Source of the DNA: Variovorax sp. DXTD-1
Lineage (GTDB): Bacteria > Pseudomonadota > Gammaproteobacteria > Burkholderiales > Burkholderiaceae_C
Direction of reading: 5' to 3'
Assembly: GCF_003984625.1 (NCBI RefSeq)
Contig: NZ_RWKH01000003.1
Coordinates: 186,001 to 250,000 of the forward strand
DNA length: 64,000 bases
Part shown: one piece after another, positions 1 to 11,400 of the stretch
Layout of the letters: each line of letters starts with the position of its first letter
Position numbering within the stretch: the first letter of the stretch is position 1
Made by a program: the position numbers and the translations under genes
Notes under the pieces: generated by a model
The model's input: only the letters and a program-made list of their open reading frames with translations
The model's database searches: none
What the model was told of the DNA's origin: nothing

Positions 1-1314
1 GGCAACTACATTCCCGACTCGCTCCTGGCCGGCGACCCCCACTTCAACCATTTCGACATGGACCAGTGGATGGTCGGCTACGAGTTCGAGCACCGCTTCA
101 ACGACACGTTCACGGCGCGCCAGAACCTGCGCTACGGCCGGCTCGACGTCGACTACGGTGCCGTGCAGGGCCGCGCGATCGTGCCGGTCAACAGCAACGT
201 CGCCGATCCGCGCAACTACCAGATGCTGCGCCGGAGCATCTCGGGCAGCCGCGAGAGCGTCTCGACCTTCACGCTGGACAACCAGCTGGAAGGCAATTTC
301 GTCTCGGGCGACTGGAAGCACAAGGTGCTGATCGGCCTGGACCACCAGCGCACCGGCATCGAGCAGGCCAGCTACAGCGGCGGCAGCGCGCCGAGCATCA
401 ACATCTACGCGCCCGTGTATGGCGGCCCGTTCCTCGTGCCCGCTCCCTATATCGACGCCAACACCCGCCTGACGCAGACCGGCCTGTACATCCAGGACCA
501 GATCAAGTGGGGCGACCGCTGGAGCCTCACGCTCGGTGGCCGCTACGACCGCGCCTCCACCATCATCCACAGCAACCTGGATGGAACGCGCAGCGACATT
601 CCCGAGCACAAGTTCACCAAGCGCGGCGGCCTCGTCTACACCTTCCCGAGCGGCTGGGCGCCCTACCTGAGCTATTCCGAATCGTTCTCGCCCTCGGCGC
701 GCCTGAACCCCGACACCAGGAGCCCGTTCAAGCCCGAGACTGGCCGCCAGTACGAAGCCGGCGTGCGCTACCAGCCCGTGGGCACCACCGACAGCTACAG
801 CGCCGCCATCTTCGACCTGCGCCGCCAGAACTACATCACCGCCGACGCCAACTTCCGCCCGCGCCAGACCGGCGAGGTGCTGGTACGCGGCCTCGAACTC
901 GAGGCGGCCTTCAAGCCCGTCAAGCGCATGAACGTGACGGTGTCGTACGCCTACACGCCCAAGGCCGAGATCACGGCCAGCAGCACGCCGAGCGAAATCG
1001 GAACGCCGCTGCTCGCGGTGTCCGAGCACCGCGCCGCGCTCTGGGCGGACTACCGCTTCGACAACGGCTTCAAGGTTGGCCTGGGCGCGCGCTTCAACGG
1101 CTCGAACCGCGGCGACCTGAACAAGGCCCCGGTCAAGGTGCCTTCGTACACTGTGTTCGACGCGATGATCGGCTACGACATCGACCGCTGGAGCCTTGCG
1201 CTGAACGTGCGCAACCTGGGCGACAAGACCTACTTCTCGAACTGCGACCAGTACGGCAACTGCTACTACGGCGACCAGCGCAAGGTCACGGCCACGGCCA
1301 CCTACCGCTGGTAA
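1..1314 (+). CDS. TonB-dependent ferric-siderophore receptor, C-terminal part
   Basis: Only the C-terminal 437 residues are present; the N-terminus, plug and TonB box lie left of the window. The visible part is an outer-membrane beta-barrel: alternating aromatic/polar strands, the phrase LTLGGRYDR, the SESFSPS loop, and YEAGVRY followed by LRRQNY, all typical of siderophore receptors of the FhuA/FpvA type. It ends in an aromatic residue (TATYRW), the usual barrel-assembly signal. NVRNLGDKTYF near the end is the conserved penultimate-strand motif of the family. It faces the synthetase genes tail to tail, so it is probably the uptake receptor for the siderophore they make. The substrate is inferred from context, not from the protein itself. 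Confidence 0.93.
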   Translation, partial: GNYIPDSLLAGDPHFNHFDMDQWMVGYEFEHRFNDTFTARQNLRYGRLDVDYGAVQGRAIVPVNSNVADPRNYQMLRRSISGSRESVSTFTLDNQLEGNFVSGDWKHKVLIGLDHQRTGIEQASYSGGSAPSINIYAPVYGGPFLVPAPYIDANTRLTQTGLYIQDQIKWGDRWSLTLGGRYDRASTIIHSNLDGTRSDIPEHKFTKRGGLVYTFPSGWAPYLSYSESFSPSARLNPDTRSPFKPETGRQYEAGVRYQPVGTTDSYSAAIFDLRRQNYITADANFRPRQTGEVLVRGLELEAAFKPVKRMNVTVSYAYTPKAEITASSTPSEIGTPLLAVSEHRAALWADYRFDNGFKVGLGARFNGSNRGDLNKAPVKVPSYTVFDAMIGYDIDRWSLALNVRNLGDKTYFSNCDQYGNCYYGDQRKVTATATYRW

Positions 1315-1341
1315 GGCGCGCGGCCGGCCTGTAAAAGGCAC

Positions 1342-1379
1342 AAGGGGGACGGAGCCTGCGCTCCGCCCCCCTTTTTTTG
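1342..1379 (+). terminator. Intrinsic terminator after the TonB receptor
   Basis: A GC-rich hairpin (left arm 1342-1355, loop 1356-1359, right arm 1360-1373, one A/C mismatch) runs straight into a seven-T tract. It lies 27 bases after the receptor stop and between two convergent genes. The T tract serves plus-strand transcription; on the minus strand the hairpin is followed only by a weak T-rich stretch. Confidence 0.85.
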
Positions 1380-1395
1380 CATCTGCCCTTCCGGG

Positions 1396-4300
1396 TCAGG
1401 CCGGTTGCGTGTCCGGGGCGGGCTGCAGGGCGCCGTGCGCGGCATCGGCCTCGCGCAGCAACCCCTTCAGCGACGCGCACAGCGCGGGGTGGCGAACGAT
1501 GTCCAGGTGATCGGCCTGCGGCAGCACTTCGGCCGACACCACCGGCGCGTGGTCGGCCCAGTTGCGCAGCGTCTCTTCGCGGCGCAGCGAGCTGTCCGCG
1601 AGGAACACATGCAGCGGCAGCGGCGAACGCGCATAGGTGTACTTCGCGGCCTGCACGCGCTTGTCGATGGTCGCCCACAGCAGGTACTCGGCCGCCTCGT
1701 CGCCGGTGCCGTCGAGCGGCAGCGGCTGCGCCGGGTTCAGCACCTGCTCGGCCACCCAGGCAAGCTCTTCTTCGTCCATGCGGGCGAAGAGCGCCTTCCA
1801 GTGTTCGGCCATCTCGGAGCGGCCCAGCCACTGCGCAATCACCTCGTCGGCCTTGGTGCGCCGGGCGGCGTCGAGCGGCGCGGAGGCGCGCAGCGGCTCC
1901 GTCTCGAACACATCCAGCATGCCGGTGAACACGATCTCGATGCGTCCCTGCAGTTGCCGCGCGAGCTCGAAGGCCAGGTCGCCACCCGACGACCATCCCA
2001 GCAGCGCGCAGCGCCCCTCGGTGGCTGTGGCGAGAATGAAGCTCGCGTACTCGGCGGCCAGCGCCTGCACGTCGAAGCCGCGCCAGCGCTTGCGCGTGTA
2101 GACGTGGCTCACAAAGCCGTACACCACGCGTTCGTCCTGCAGCGCCTCTGCAAGCGGCAAGAACTCGCGCGTGTTCACGATGAGCCCCGGCAGGCAGAAC
2201 AGCGGCACGCCGGTGCCGCTCCCGCTCAGGCAGACGGCATCGTGCGACCCCTCGAACTTCTGCCGCAGCCGCTCGGCGAGGCTGCCCAGGCTGCTGGCCT
2301 GCATCACGTCCGGCAGGCTCAGCTGGCCACCGCCGGGCAACTGCTTGCGAATGCGCGCCACCAGCTTCAGGCTCAGGATGGAGTCGCCGCCCAGCGCAAA
2401 GAAATTGTCGCCCCGTGCAACGCGGTCCACGCCGAGCACCTGGCTCCAGATGCGCGCCAGCGCCTCTTCGGTGGGGCCCTGCGGGGCGTCGAAAACGCGC
2501 ACTGGCTCCGGCTGTGCCGGGCGCGGCAACGCCTTGCGATCGATCTTGCCGTTGGCCGTGAGCGGCAGCGCATCAAGCAATACGATGCGCTCGGGCACCA
2601 TCCACGCCGGGAGGCTCTCCGCCAGTGCGTGCCTCAGCTGCTGCACGTCGGGCGGAGTGCCCTGGCCGGCCACCACAAAGGCACGCAGCACCACGTTCCC
2701 TTGCGCGCCCTGCTCCGCGATGACCACGGCATCGGCCACGCCATCGAGCTGGCGGATGCGGCCCGCCACTTCGCCCGGCTCGACGCGGTAGCCGCGAATC
2801 TTCACCTGGTCGTCGGTGCGGCCCAGGAACTCCAGCGTGCCGTCGCTGCGCTGGCGCACGCGGTCGCCCGCGCGGTAGATGCGCTGCCCTTCGCCGAAGG
2901 GCGACGCAACGAAGCGTTCGGCGCAAAGACCTGCGCGCGAAAGATAGCCGCGCGCCACGCCCGCACCGCCAATGTAGAGCTCGCCCACCATGCCGGGCTG
3001 CACGGGCTGCAATGCATCGTCGAGCACCCAGGCGTCCATGTTCGCGATGGGCTTGCCCAAGGGCAGGTTGCCGGTTCCATCAGCCTGCGCCGGCGCCGCG
3101 TGCGTCAGCATGCCGACGGAGGTCTCGGTCGGTCCGTAGTGATTGAAGATGCGCAGGTCGGGCTGCAGCGCGCGAATGGCCTGCAGCGTTGCCGCATCCG
3201 TCGCCTCGCCGCCCAGAACCAGCGCGTGCGACGGCAGCACTGCAGCCGCGCGCTCGGCGTTCAGCAAGCCCTTCAGGTGGCTGGGCACGATCTTCAGCAC
3301 GCCCGCACGCGTCTTCGCCATGCTGTCGGCAAACGCATCGGGATCGAAGGCCGCCTCACTCGAAACGAGGTGCAGCGCACCGCCCGAACACAGCGCGCCG
3401 AAAAGCGAGGTATGGCCCAGGTCCGCCGCGACGGTGGAAACCATCGCGAAGCTCTCGCCCTCGGGCAGCGCCAGCCGTTCGAGCACGCCTTGCACATAGT
3501 TTGCCAACGCACCGTGGTGCACGACCACGCCCTTGGGCCGACCGGTCGACCCGGAGGTGTAGATCACATAGGCCGCCTGCGCAGGATGCACCGCACGCGC
3601 ACGATGCGGCACAAAGCCGCCCGGCACGTCGAAGCCCACCTGCAGGCACGGTAGCGCGGCCTGCCGCGGCTTGCCGCCGGACACCAGCACCAGCGCAGCG
3701 CCGCAATCGGCCAGCAGGTCGTCGATGCGTTGCTGCGGCAGCGTCGGGTCGATGGGCACGTAGACGCCGCCGGCCTTCAGCACCGCCAGCGCCGCCAGCA
3801 CGAACTCGGGCGTGCGCTCCATGCAGACGGCCACGCGCTGCTCGGCGCCGATGCCGCGGCTTTCGAGCTCGGCGGCCCAGTGGCCGGCCGCACGCGCCAG
3901 CTCATCGAAGCTGTGCGCGCGGTCGCCGAAGGTGAGCGCTGTTGCTTCGCCGCGCCTTGCGGCCGCCTGGTCGAACAGGGCCAGCACGTTGTCGGCGGGC
4001 CAGGACGTGCGTTCGCCGCGCAGGCTCGAATCGCCCGCGAGCCGTGTCTCCGCCAATGCGCGCGCCGGATTGGCCGCGACCTGTGCGGCCAGGCTGCGCA
4101 GCGCATCGGCCAGCCGCTCGATGGTCCCGTGGTCGAAGATGTCCGCGGCATACGCGAGAACGAAGGACAGCGCACCGCCGGCGTCGATCAGGTCGAAGCT
4201 CAGGTCGAAGTGCACTTCGTCCACGCCAATGCCGTGCGCGGCAGCGGCCGGGTCCGCGGGCGCGGCGCCCGCCGCCTGCTGTGTCGACTTGATCTGGAAC

Positions 4301-5469
4301 AGCGGATGCAGACCCGGCGCGCGCTCCAGCGCCAGCGCCTCGACCAGCATGTCCAGCGGCAGGTCCTGGTGGCTCTTGGCTTCGAGCACGCGTTCGCGCA
4401 CCTGCGACAGCAGCGCGACGAAACCGGCCGCCGGGTCCACCATCATGCGCAGCACCAGCACGTTGGTGAAGTGGCCCACCAGGGCGGCCAGCTCGGGGCG
4501 GTCGCGCGTGGTCGACGGCGAGCCGATGCACACGTCGCGCTCGCCGCAGTAGCGGTAGACCAGGAGGCCGAGCAGCGCGATGGCCACCATGTACGGCGAT
4601 GCGGCGTGCTTGCGCGCCAGCTCCTTCAGGCGTTGCGACACATCCGCCGGCAACGCGAAGCTGAATTGGCCGCCGCGTGCGTCGCGCGCCTTCTGGCGCG
4701 GGCGGTCCAGTGGCAGCGGCGTGCTTTGCGGCGCACCGCGCAGTTGTTCGCGCCAGTAGGCAGTTTGCCTTTCGAGTTCGCCGGCTTCGAGCCACTGGCT
4801 TTGCCACACGGCGTAGTCGGCGTATTGCAGGGCCGGCGCCGCAAGCTGTGTGTTCCCGGCGGGCGCCGCGAGCAGCGCCTGCAATTCGCCGACGAGCAAC
4901 GCCACCGATTGCCCGTCGGCCGCAATGTGATGCACCGCCAAAAAGAGCTCGGGCGCGCCATCGGCAAAGACGTTCAGTTCACCGCGAAAGACAGGGCCAT
5001 GCTCCAGGTCGAACGGCCGCGCGCCGAACTCGGTGGCGGCAGCCGCAAGCTCGCGCTCGCTGTCCGCGCGCGTGCCGGTCCATTCGCGCACGGCCCAGCC
5101 GAAGCGATGCTCGAGGTCGATGTGCTGCAGCGGCTGCCCTTCGGCGCCGGTCGGGTAGGTGGTGCAGAGCACTTCGTGGCGCACCACCAGCCGGGCCAGG
5201 CAGGCATGCACCTGCTGTGGCGTGCACGGTGTAGGCAGCGCCAGCCGCCCCGACAGGTTGTACGCCGGCGACTGCGGCGCGCGCTGCCACACCAACCAGA
5301 GGGCGCGCTGCGCGTAGGCCATCGGCACCGGCGCCGCGGGATCGCGCGGCACGATGGGCAGCGTCTCGAAGCCGACGCCGCTCGCGCGCAGCTTCTCCAG
5401 AAACACACGCTGCTTGGCCGCGGGCAAGGCAGCAAAGCGGCGCGAGAGCGCGGTCATTTCCAGGCTCAT
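1396..5469 (-). CDS. NRPS, terminal module C-A(Asp)-PCP-TE
   Basis: A 1357-residue final synthetase of the siderophore line. The condensation domain (about 45-460) has HHIAADG near 180. The adenylation domain (about 480-970) has [11 protein letters not shown], and its specificity positions read D-L-T-K-V-G-H-V-G plus the invariant Lys, the classical aspartate code. The carrier domain has GGDSI near 1027. The thioesterase (about 1085-1340) has GWSSGG near 1159 and a late His (ADHLD), so it should release the finished peptide by hydrolysis or cyclisation. ATG overlaps the stop of the upstream NRPS by four bases (ATGA), implying coupled translation. The Asp is the likely target of the SyrP-like hydroxylase in the same operon. 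Its A7-A8 DNA is clearly more diverged than that of the other adenylation domains. Confidence 0.93.
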   Translation of the reverse strand: MSLEMTALSRRFAALPAAKQRVFLEKLRASGVGFETLPIVPRDPAAPVPMAYAQRALWLVWQRAPQSPAYNLSGRLALPTPCTPQQVHACLARLVVRHEVLCTTYPTGAEGQPLQHIDLEHRFGWAVREWTGTRADSERELAAAATEFGARPFDLEHGPVFRGELNVFADGAPELFLAVHHIAADGQSVALLVGELQALLAAPAGNTQLAAPALQYADYAVWQSQWLEAGELERQTAYWREQLRGAPQSTPLPLDRPRQKARDARGGQFSFALPADVSQRLKELARKHAASPYMVAIALLGLLVYRYCGERDVCIGSPSTTRDRPELAALVGHFTNVLVLRMMVDPAAGFVALLSQVRERVLEAKSHQDLPLDMLVEALALERAPGLHPLFQIKSTQQAAGAAPADPAAAAHGIGVDEVHFDLSFDLIDAGGALSFVLAYAADIFDHGTIERLADALRSLAAQVAANPARALAETRLAGDSSLRGERTSWPADNVLALFDQAAARRGEATALTFGDRAHSFDELARAAGHWAAELESRGIGAEQRVAVCMERTPEFVLAALAVLKAGGVYVPIDPTLPQQRIDDLLADCGAALVLVSGGKPRQAALPCLQVGFDVPGGFVPHRARAVHPAQAAYVIYTSGSTGRPKGVVVHHGALANYVQGVLERLALPEGESFAMVSTVAADLGHTSLFGALCSGGALHLVSSEAAFDPDAFADSMAKTRAGVLKIVPSHLKGLLNAERAAAVLPSHALVLGGEATDAATLQAIRALQPDLRIFNHYGPTETSVGMLTHAAPAQADGTGNLPLGKPIANMDAWVLDDALQPVQPGMVGELYIGGAGVARGYLSRAGLCAERFVASPFGEGQRIYRAGDRVRQRSDGTLEFLGRTDDQVKIRGYRVEPGEVAGRIRQLDGVADAVVIAEQGAQGNVVLRAFVVAGQGTPPDVQQLRHALAESLPAWMVPERIVLLDALPLTANGKIDRKALPRPAQPEPVRVFDAPQGPTEEALARIWSQVLGVDRVARGDNFFALGGDSILSLKLVARIRKQLPGGGQLSLPDVMQASSLGSLAERLRQKFEGSHDAVCLSGSGTGVPLFCLPGLIVNTREFLPLAEALQDERVVYGFVSHVYTRKRWRGFDVQALAAEYASFILATATEGRCALLGWSSGGDLAFELARQLQGRIEIVFTGMLDVFETEPLRASAPLDAARRTKADEVIAQWLGRSEMAEHWKALFARMDEEELAWVAEQVLNPAQPLPLDGTGDEAAEYLLWATIDKRVQAAKYTYARSPLPLHVFLADSSLRREETLRNWADHAPVVSAEVLPQADHLDIVRHPALCASLKGLLREADAAHGALQPAPDTQPA

Positions 5470-8400
5470 AGGTCTTCCATCTCCAGTTCGCCCAGGAGGG
5501 CGTCGATACGGCCGATGCCGCGGTCTTCAGAGGCCGTGGCGTCGGCCGGCAGTTGAGTGGCCGCGGCCGAAACGGCAGCGGCGAATGCCATCAGCGCGGG
5601 TTGCTCGAACACCGTGCGCAGCGGCAGCTCGATGCCGAAGCGCCGCTTGGCGCCCGACACCAGCTGCACCGCCAGCAGCGAATGGCCGCCAAGCTCGAAG
5701 AAGTTGTCGTGGCGCCCAACGCGTTCCACGCCCAGCACCTCGGTCCAGATCGCCGCCAGCGCGGCCTCGACCTCGCCCTCCGGCTCGGCAAAGTCCATTG
5801 CGCTCGCCAGCTCCGGATCGGGCAGCGCCTTGCGGTCTACCTTGCCGTTCGCGTTGAGCGGCACGGCGTCGAGCGGCACGATGGCCGAGGGCACCATGTA
5901 GTCGGGCAAGTGCTGCGATAGCCGCTCGCGCAGTACCGCGACGTGCAGCTCATGGCCGGCGCGCGCCGAGACATACGCGACAAGCCGCGCACCCGCCGGG
6001 CCGTCCTTGGCCAGGACCACCGCTTCGCGAACTTCGGGCTGCGCCTGCAGCTGGGCCTCGATCTCGCCGAGTTCGATGCGAAAGCCCCGGATCTTCACCT
6101 GGTGGTCGATGCGCCCGAGGTAGTCGAGCTGCCCATCGGCACGCCAGCGCACAAGGTCGCCGGTGCGATACAGCCGGCTGCCCGGCTCACCGAAGGGTGC
6201 GGCGATGAAGCGCTCTGCGCTCAGGCCGGCGCGGTTCAGGTAGCCGCGCGCCAGGCCTGCGCCGGACACGTGCAGCTCGCCCGGCACCCCCACGGGCAGC
6301 GGGTTGAGGTCGCTGTCGAGCACCCACAGGCCAAGGTCTGGAATGCACACGCCCACGGGACTGCGCTTCTCGTCGAGATCGGCCCTCACGATGGGACGGT
6401 AGGTCACGTGCACTGTCGTCTCGGTAATGCCGTACATGTTGACCAGCTGCGGCTGCGCATCGCCGAAGCGATCGATCCAGGGCCGCAGGCTCTCGGGCTC
6501 CAGCGCCTCGCCGCCGAAGACCACGCAGCGCAGCGCAAGGCGTTCGCCGTCGTCCAGCGCCGGGCTGTGGATCAGCTGGCGGAAGGCCGACGGGGTCTGG
6601 TTCAGCACGGTCACGCGCTGTGCGCGCAGCAACGCCACGAAGTCGTCGGGCGAGCGGCTCACCCAGTAGGGCACGATCACCAGCTTGCCGCCGGTGCACA
6701 GCGCGCCGAAGATTTCCCACACCGAGAAGTCGAACGCGTAGGAATGGAAATTCGTCCACACGTCCTGCGGGCCGAAGCGGAACCAATCGTCGGTGGCGCC
6801 GAGCAGGCGCACCACGTTGCGGTGCGTGAGCTGCGCGCCCTTGGGGCGTCCGGTCGAGCCCGAGGTGTAGATCACGTACACGAGGTGATCGGCGTGCACC
6901 GCCACGTCGGGCGCGTGCGCCGGCTCGCCGCGCAGGTCGAGCGTGTCGAGCTCCAGCACCTGCAAGGCATCGCCCACCGGGAGCTTCGCCTTCACATGGC
7001 TTTGCGTGAGCAGCAAGCCGATCGCGCTGTCCTCGATCATGTAGGCCAGCCGGTCGGCGGGGTATTCGGGGTCCAGCGGCACATAGGCGCCCCCTGCCTT
7101 CAGGATGGCGAGCAAGCCCACCACCATGTCGATGGAGCGCTCCACCGCGATGCCGACCTTCACCTCGGGCTTCACGCCGAGCGCGGCCAGCCTGTGCGCC
7201 AGGCGGTTCGCACGGGCATCGAGCTCGCCATAGCCGAGCGTCTCTTCGCCGAGCACGAGCGCGGTGGCTTGCGGGTTCGCCTTGGCCTGCCGCTCGATCC
7301 AGCGGTGCACGGGCTCTGCATCGTTGTATGTGTTGCGTGTGGCTTGGGCCGGCGGCGCCAGCTTGTCGGCAAGCCCCACGTCCCCCAGCCGCGCGTCCGG
7401 CGCGTGGGCCAGCAGCCCGAGCAGCCTGTCCATGTGCGCGGCCAGCGCGCGCACGGCCGCATGGTCGAACTGGCTTCGTGCGTGGCTGTAGCTCAGCACC
7501 AGCGTGTCGGCCTGGTGCACGGAAAGGGTCAGCGGGTAGTTCGTTTCCTCGCGGTTGCGCACTTCGCCGAAGCGCAGGCCGCCGGGTGCCTGCTGCTTCA
7601 GTGCCTGGTCGAGCGGATAGTTCTCGAACACCACCAGGCTGTCGAACAGGTCTTGCCCGCCCTGCCCGGCCCAGCGCTGCACTTCGTACAGCGGCGTGTG
7701 CTCGTGGTCCTGGGCCGCGAGATTGCGCGCCTGCAGCGCGCGCAGCCAATCGCCCACGCGCTGGTCAGGCTGCAGCGCGGCGATCACAGGCAGCGTGTTG
7801 ATGAACAGGCCCAGCATCTGCTGCGCGCCGGCAAGGTCCACCGGCCGGCCCGCCACGGTGGCACCGAAGCTCACGGTGCGCTGCCCCGTGTGGCGCGCCA
7901 GCAGCAGCGCCCATGCGGCCTGCACCAGCGTGTTGAGGGTCACGCGTTCGCGCCGGGCCGCTTCGAGCAGCGCGCGCGTGCGCGCCGCGCCGATCTCGTG
8001 GCGGTGCATGCCGTGCCCGCCCTCTTCGAACGCCAGCTTGGGCAAGGTGTTGGCCAGCCAGGTGGGGCCTTCGAGGCGGGCGAGCTCTTCGCGCCAGTGG
8101 CGCTCGTCGGCCGCGCCGTCGCGGCTTTGCAGCCACGCGATGTAGTCGGCATAGCGCCCGCCGGGGGCTGCGGGTGCTTCGCCCGCGTAGTGCCGCAGCA
8201 CCTCGCCCATGAGCTGCGACGTGCTCCAGCCGTCGAGCAGCAGGTGGTGCATGGTCCAGACGAAGTGGTACCTGTCGCCCGCGACGCGCACCAGCACGAG
8301 CCGCATCAACGGCGGGCGCGCGAGGTCGAAACCCTGCGCAAGCTGTTCGCCGGCCAGTGCGTCCAGGGCCTCGGGCGCGTCGGCGCGCTCCCGCCAGTCG

Positions 8401-11400
8401 AGTTCGGCCAGAGGCACCTCGACCTGCCGTGCCACCCATTGCCACGCGCCCTCGCCCTGGATGAACCCGGTGCGCAGCACCTCGTGCCGCTCGAGCACCG
8501 CGCGCCAGGCCGCCCTGAAGCGCTCGGCATCGAGCCCGTGGATGTCGACGCGCAACTGGTTCAGGTAGGCGCTGCCGCCGGGCGCGAGCAGGCTATGGAA
8601 CAGCATGCCGGCCTGCATCGGCGAGAGCGGGTACAGGTCCGCAAGGTTCGCCACCGGCAACGCCAGCGCGTCGAGCTGCGGCTGGTCGATCGCGGCCAGC
8701 GGAAAGTCCGCCGGCGTCACGCCTTGGGCGCCGCTCGTGCAATGCCGCACCAAGGCTTCGAGTTCCTCGCGGAAGTGCTGCATCCAGCCCTCGACCTCGG
8801 CACGGTCGTGGCGCGCGCCGCTGTAGCTCGCGCGCAGCGAAAGCTCGCCGTCATAGACCTGGCCGTTGATCGAGAACTCGTGCGTGAGCGGCGCGCCGCC
8901 ATCCACCGGCGAGCCGCTGGGCTCCTGCGCAAGGCTCCATTGCGCCTGCGCATCGGCAACGGTGTTGTCGAACTGGCCCAGATAGTTGAATACCACCTGC
9001 GCCTTGGGCAGCGCGCGCATCGCCTGCCGCTGCGCGGCATCGCCCAGGTGCTTGAAGACGCCATGCCCCACGCCCTTGTTCGGAACGCGGCGCAGGCTTT
9101 CCTTGACGCGCTTGAGCGCTTCGCCTTGTGCGCCGAGCGGATCGAGCGCCACCGGAAACAGCGCGGTGAACCAGCCAACGGTGCGCGACAGGTCGATGTG
9201 CGCGAACAGGTCTTCGCGGCCATGGCCTTCCAGGTCGACCAGCACCCTCTCGTGCCCGCTCCACGCGCACAGCGCGCGGCCGAGCGCCGTCAGCAACAAG
9301 TCGTTGGCCTGCGTGCGGTAGGCCGCGGGCGCATCTTTCAAAAACGCTTGGGTGGTGACCTTGTCGAGCCGCAACTCGACGCTCTGCTGGTCGGCCGCGG
9401 TGTTCGATGCGTGCGGACGCGCGCATGGCAGCGCGGCCGGCACATCGGCCAGCGCCTGCCAGTGGGCAAGCTCGCCGCCGTGGGCCTGGGCATGGCCTTG
9501 CAGCGCGACGGACCAGTCCTTGCAGCTGCTGCTGGCAGCAGGCAGCGCGATGGGCTGGCCCGCCAGGCCCTGCCGGTACGCGGCCTGCAGGTCTTCGAGC
9601 AGGATGCGCCAGGACACGCCATCGACCACCAGGTGATGAACGACGAGCAGCAGCCGCGAATCGCCGCCCGGCAGCTCGATGGCGAGCGCACGGATCAGCG
9701 GGCCGTGCGCAAGATCGAGGCTGCGCTGCGCTTCTTCGCACAGCGGCGCCACCTGCGCCGCATCGGCCGCGCGCCGCACCCACACCAGCTCCGCGAACTG
9801 GTCTTCGGGCACGCTCTCGAAGGGCAGGTAGGCCTGGTGCCACACCCCGCCGGCGTCCTGCCGGTAGCGCAGGCGCAGGCTGTCGTGCTGCCGCACCAGC
9901 GCGCGCAGCGCCTGCCTGAAGGCCGGCAGCTGCAGCGGCTCGCGGTTCTTCAGCAGCACCGCCTGGTTCCAGTGCGCGCGCACCGGCATATCCATCTCGA
10001 AGAACTCATGCTGGAACGGCAGCAGCGGCACCTCGCCCTGCACGTCGCCCACCGCGGCAAGCAACGCATCGGCCGGTAGTGCAACAGCCGCGAGCTGCGC
10101 CACGGTCTGCCGCTCGAAGATCTGCCTGGGCGCGACTTTCCAGCCGGCCAGGCGCAGGCGCGCCACGATCTGCAGGCTCAGGATCGAATCGCCGCCAAGC
10201 TCGAAGAAGTTGTCATCGCGGCCCACGCGCGCGAGACCCAGCACATCGGTCCATACCGCGGCAATGGCCTCTTCGGCCGCGCCGCGCGGCGGCTCGAAAG
10301 CCCTGTCGTGTTCGTCGGCCGGCTCCGGCAGCGCGTTGCGGTCGACCTTGCCGCTGGGGGCGAGCGGCAGCGCATCGACCACCACCAGCGTGCCCGGCAC
10401 CATGTAGTCGGGCAGCGCACGGGCGAGCCGCTCTTTCAGCACGGCCACGTCGGCGAGCTGGCCGGCGCGGGGCGACACATAGCCCACCAGCCGCGCACCG
10501 CTCGGGCCCGGCCTTGCCACCACCACGGCTTCGCGCACTTCGGGCTGCGCGAGCAATTGCGCCTCGATCTCGCCGAGCTCGATGCGAAAGCCCCGGATCT
10601 TCACCTGGTGGTCGATGCGCCCCAGGTACTCGAGCTGCCCGTCGTCGCGCCACCGCACCCAGTCGCCGGTGCGGTAGAGGCGCCCGCCTGCCGCGTCAAA
10701 AGGGTCCGCCACGAAGCGCTCGGCCGTGAGCGGTGCGCGATGCAGGTATCCGCGCGCCAGGCCCTCGCCGCCGAGGTAAAGCTCGCCGGGCACGTTGCGC
10801 GGCACCAGGTTCATGTCGGCGTCGAGCACGTAGGCGCTGCGGTTGCCCACGGGCCGGCCAATGGGCGCATAGCCCTCGGAGAAATTCGCGGTGTTTGCGA
10901 CCTTCCACAGCATCGGCGTGACGACCGCCTCGGTCGGGCCGTAGCCGTTGATCAGCAGCGCGGGCTTCAGGTGCCGGCACACGGTGTCGAAGCCCTCGCG
11001 CGACATTGCCTCGCCGCCGAAGGAGTACAGGTGCACCGGCGGGCAACGGCCGGTGTCGCGCGCCCAGTTGGCCAGCTGCCGCAGGTAGGCCGGCGGAAAG
11101 CCGGCGTTGGTCACGCCGTGGCGCTGCATCGCCTCCAGCGTCTGCTCGGCGGTCCAGAGCGAGGCATCGCGCAACAGCAGCGAGGCGCCGCAGCACAGCG
11201 CGGTAAAAAGGCGCTCGTGCGCCCCGTCGAACGAGAACGACAGGAAGTGCAGCTCACGCGACTGCGGCCCCATCTCGTAGAGCACCGCGGTTTCGACGCA
11301 GTGCGCGGCAAACGGGCCGTGCGACACCATCACGCCCTTGGGCATGCCGGTCGAGCCCGAGGTGTAGATGATGTACGCGAGGTTGCCCGCATGCACGGGC

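Noticed and set aside
1286..1996. Minus-strand frame overlapping the end of the TonB receptor and of the last NRPS
   Set aside because: The protein is Arg/Ala-rich without motifs and overlaps both well-supported genes in another frame.
5943..10079. Very long plus-strand open frame opposite the dimodular NRPS
   Set aside because: Its protein is Arg/His/Ala/Gln-rich with no domain pattern, and the minus strand carries unmistakable C, A, PCP and E motifs. It is a high-GC antisense shadow; the same holds for the open frames at 10308-13649, 13394-16150, 17479-21279 and 21276-24248.
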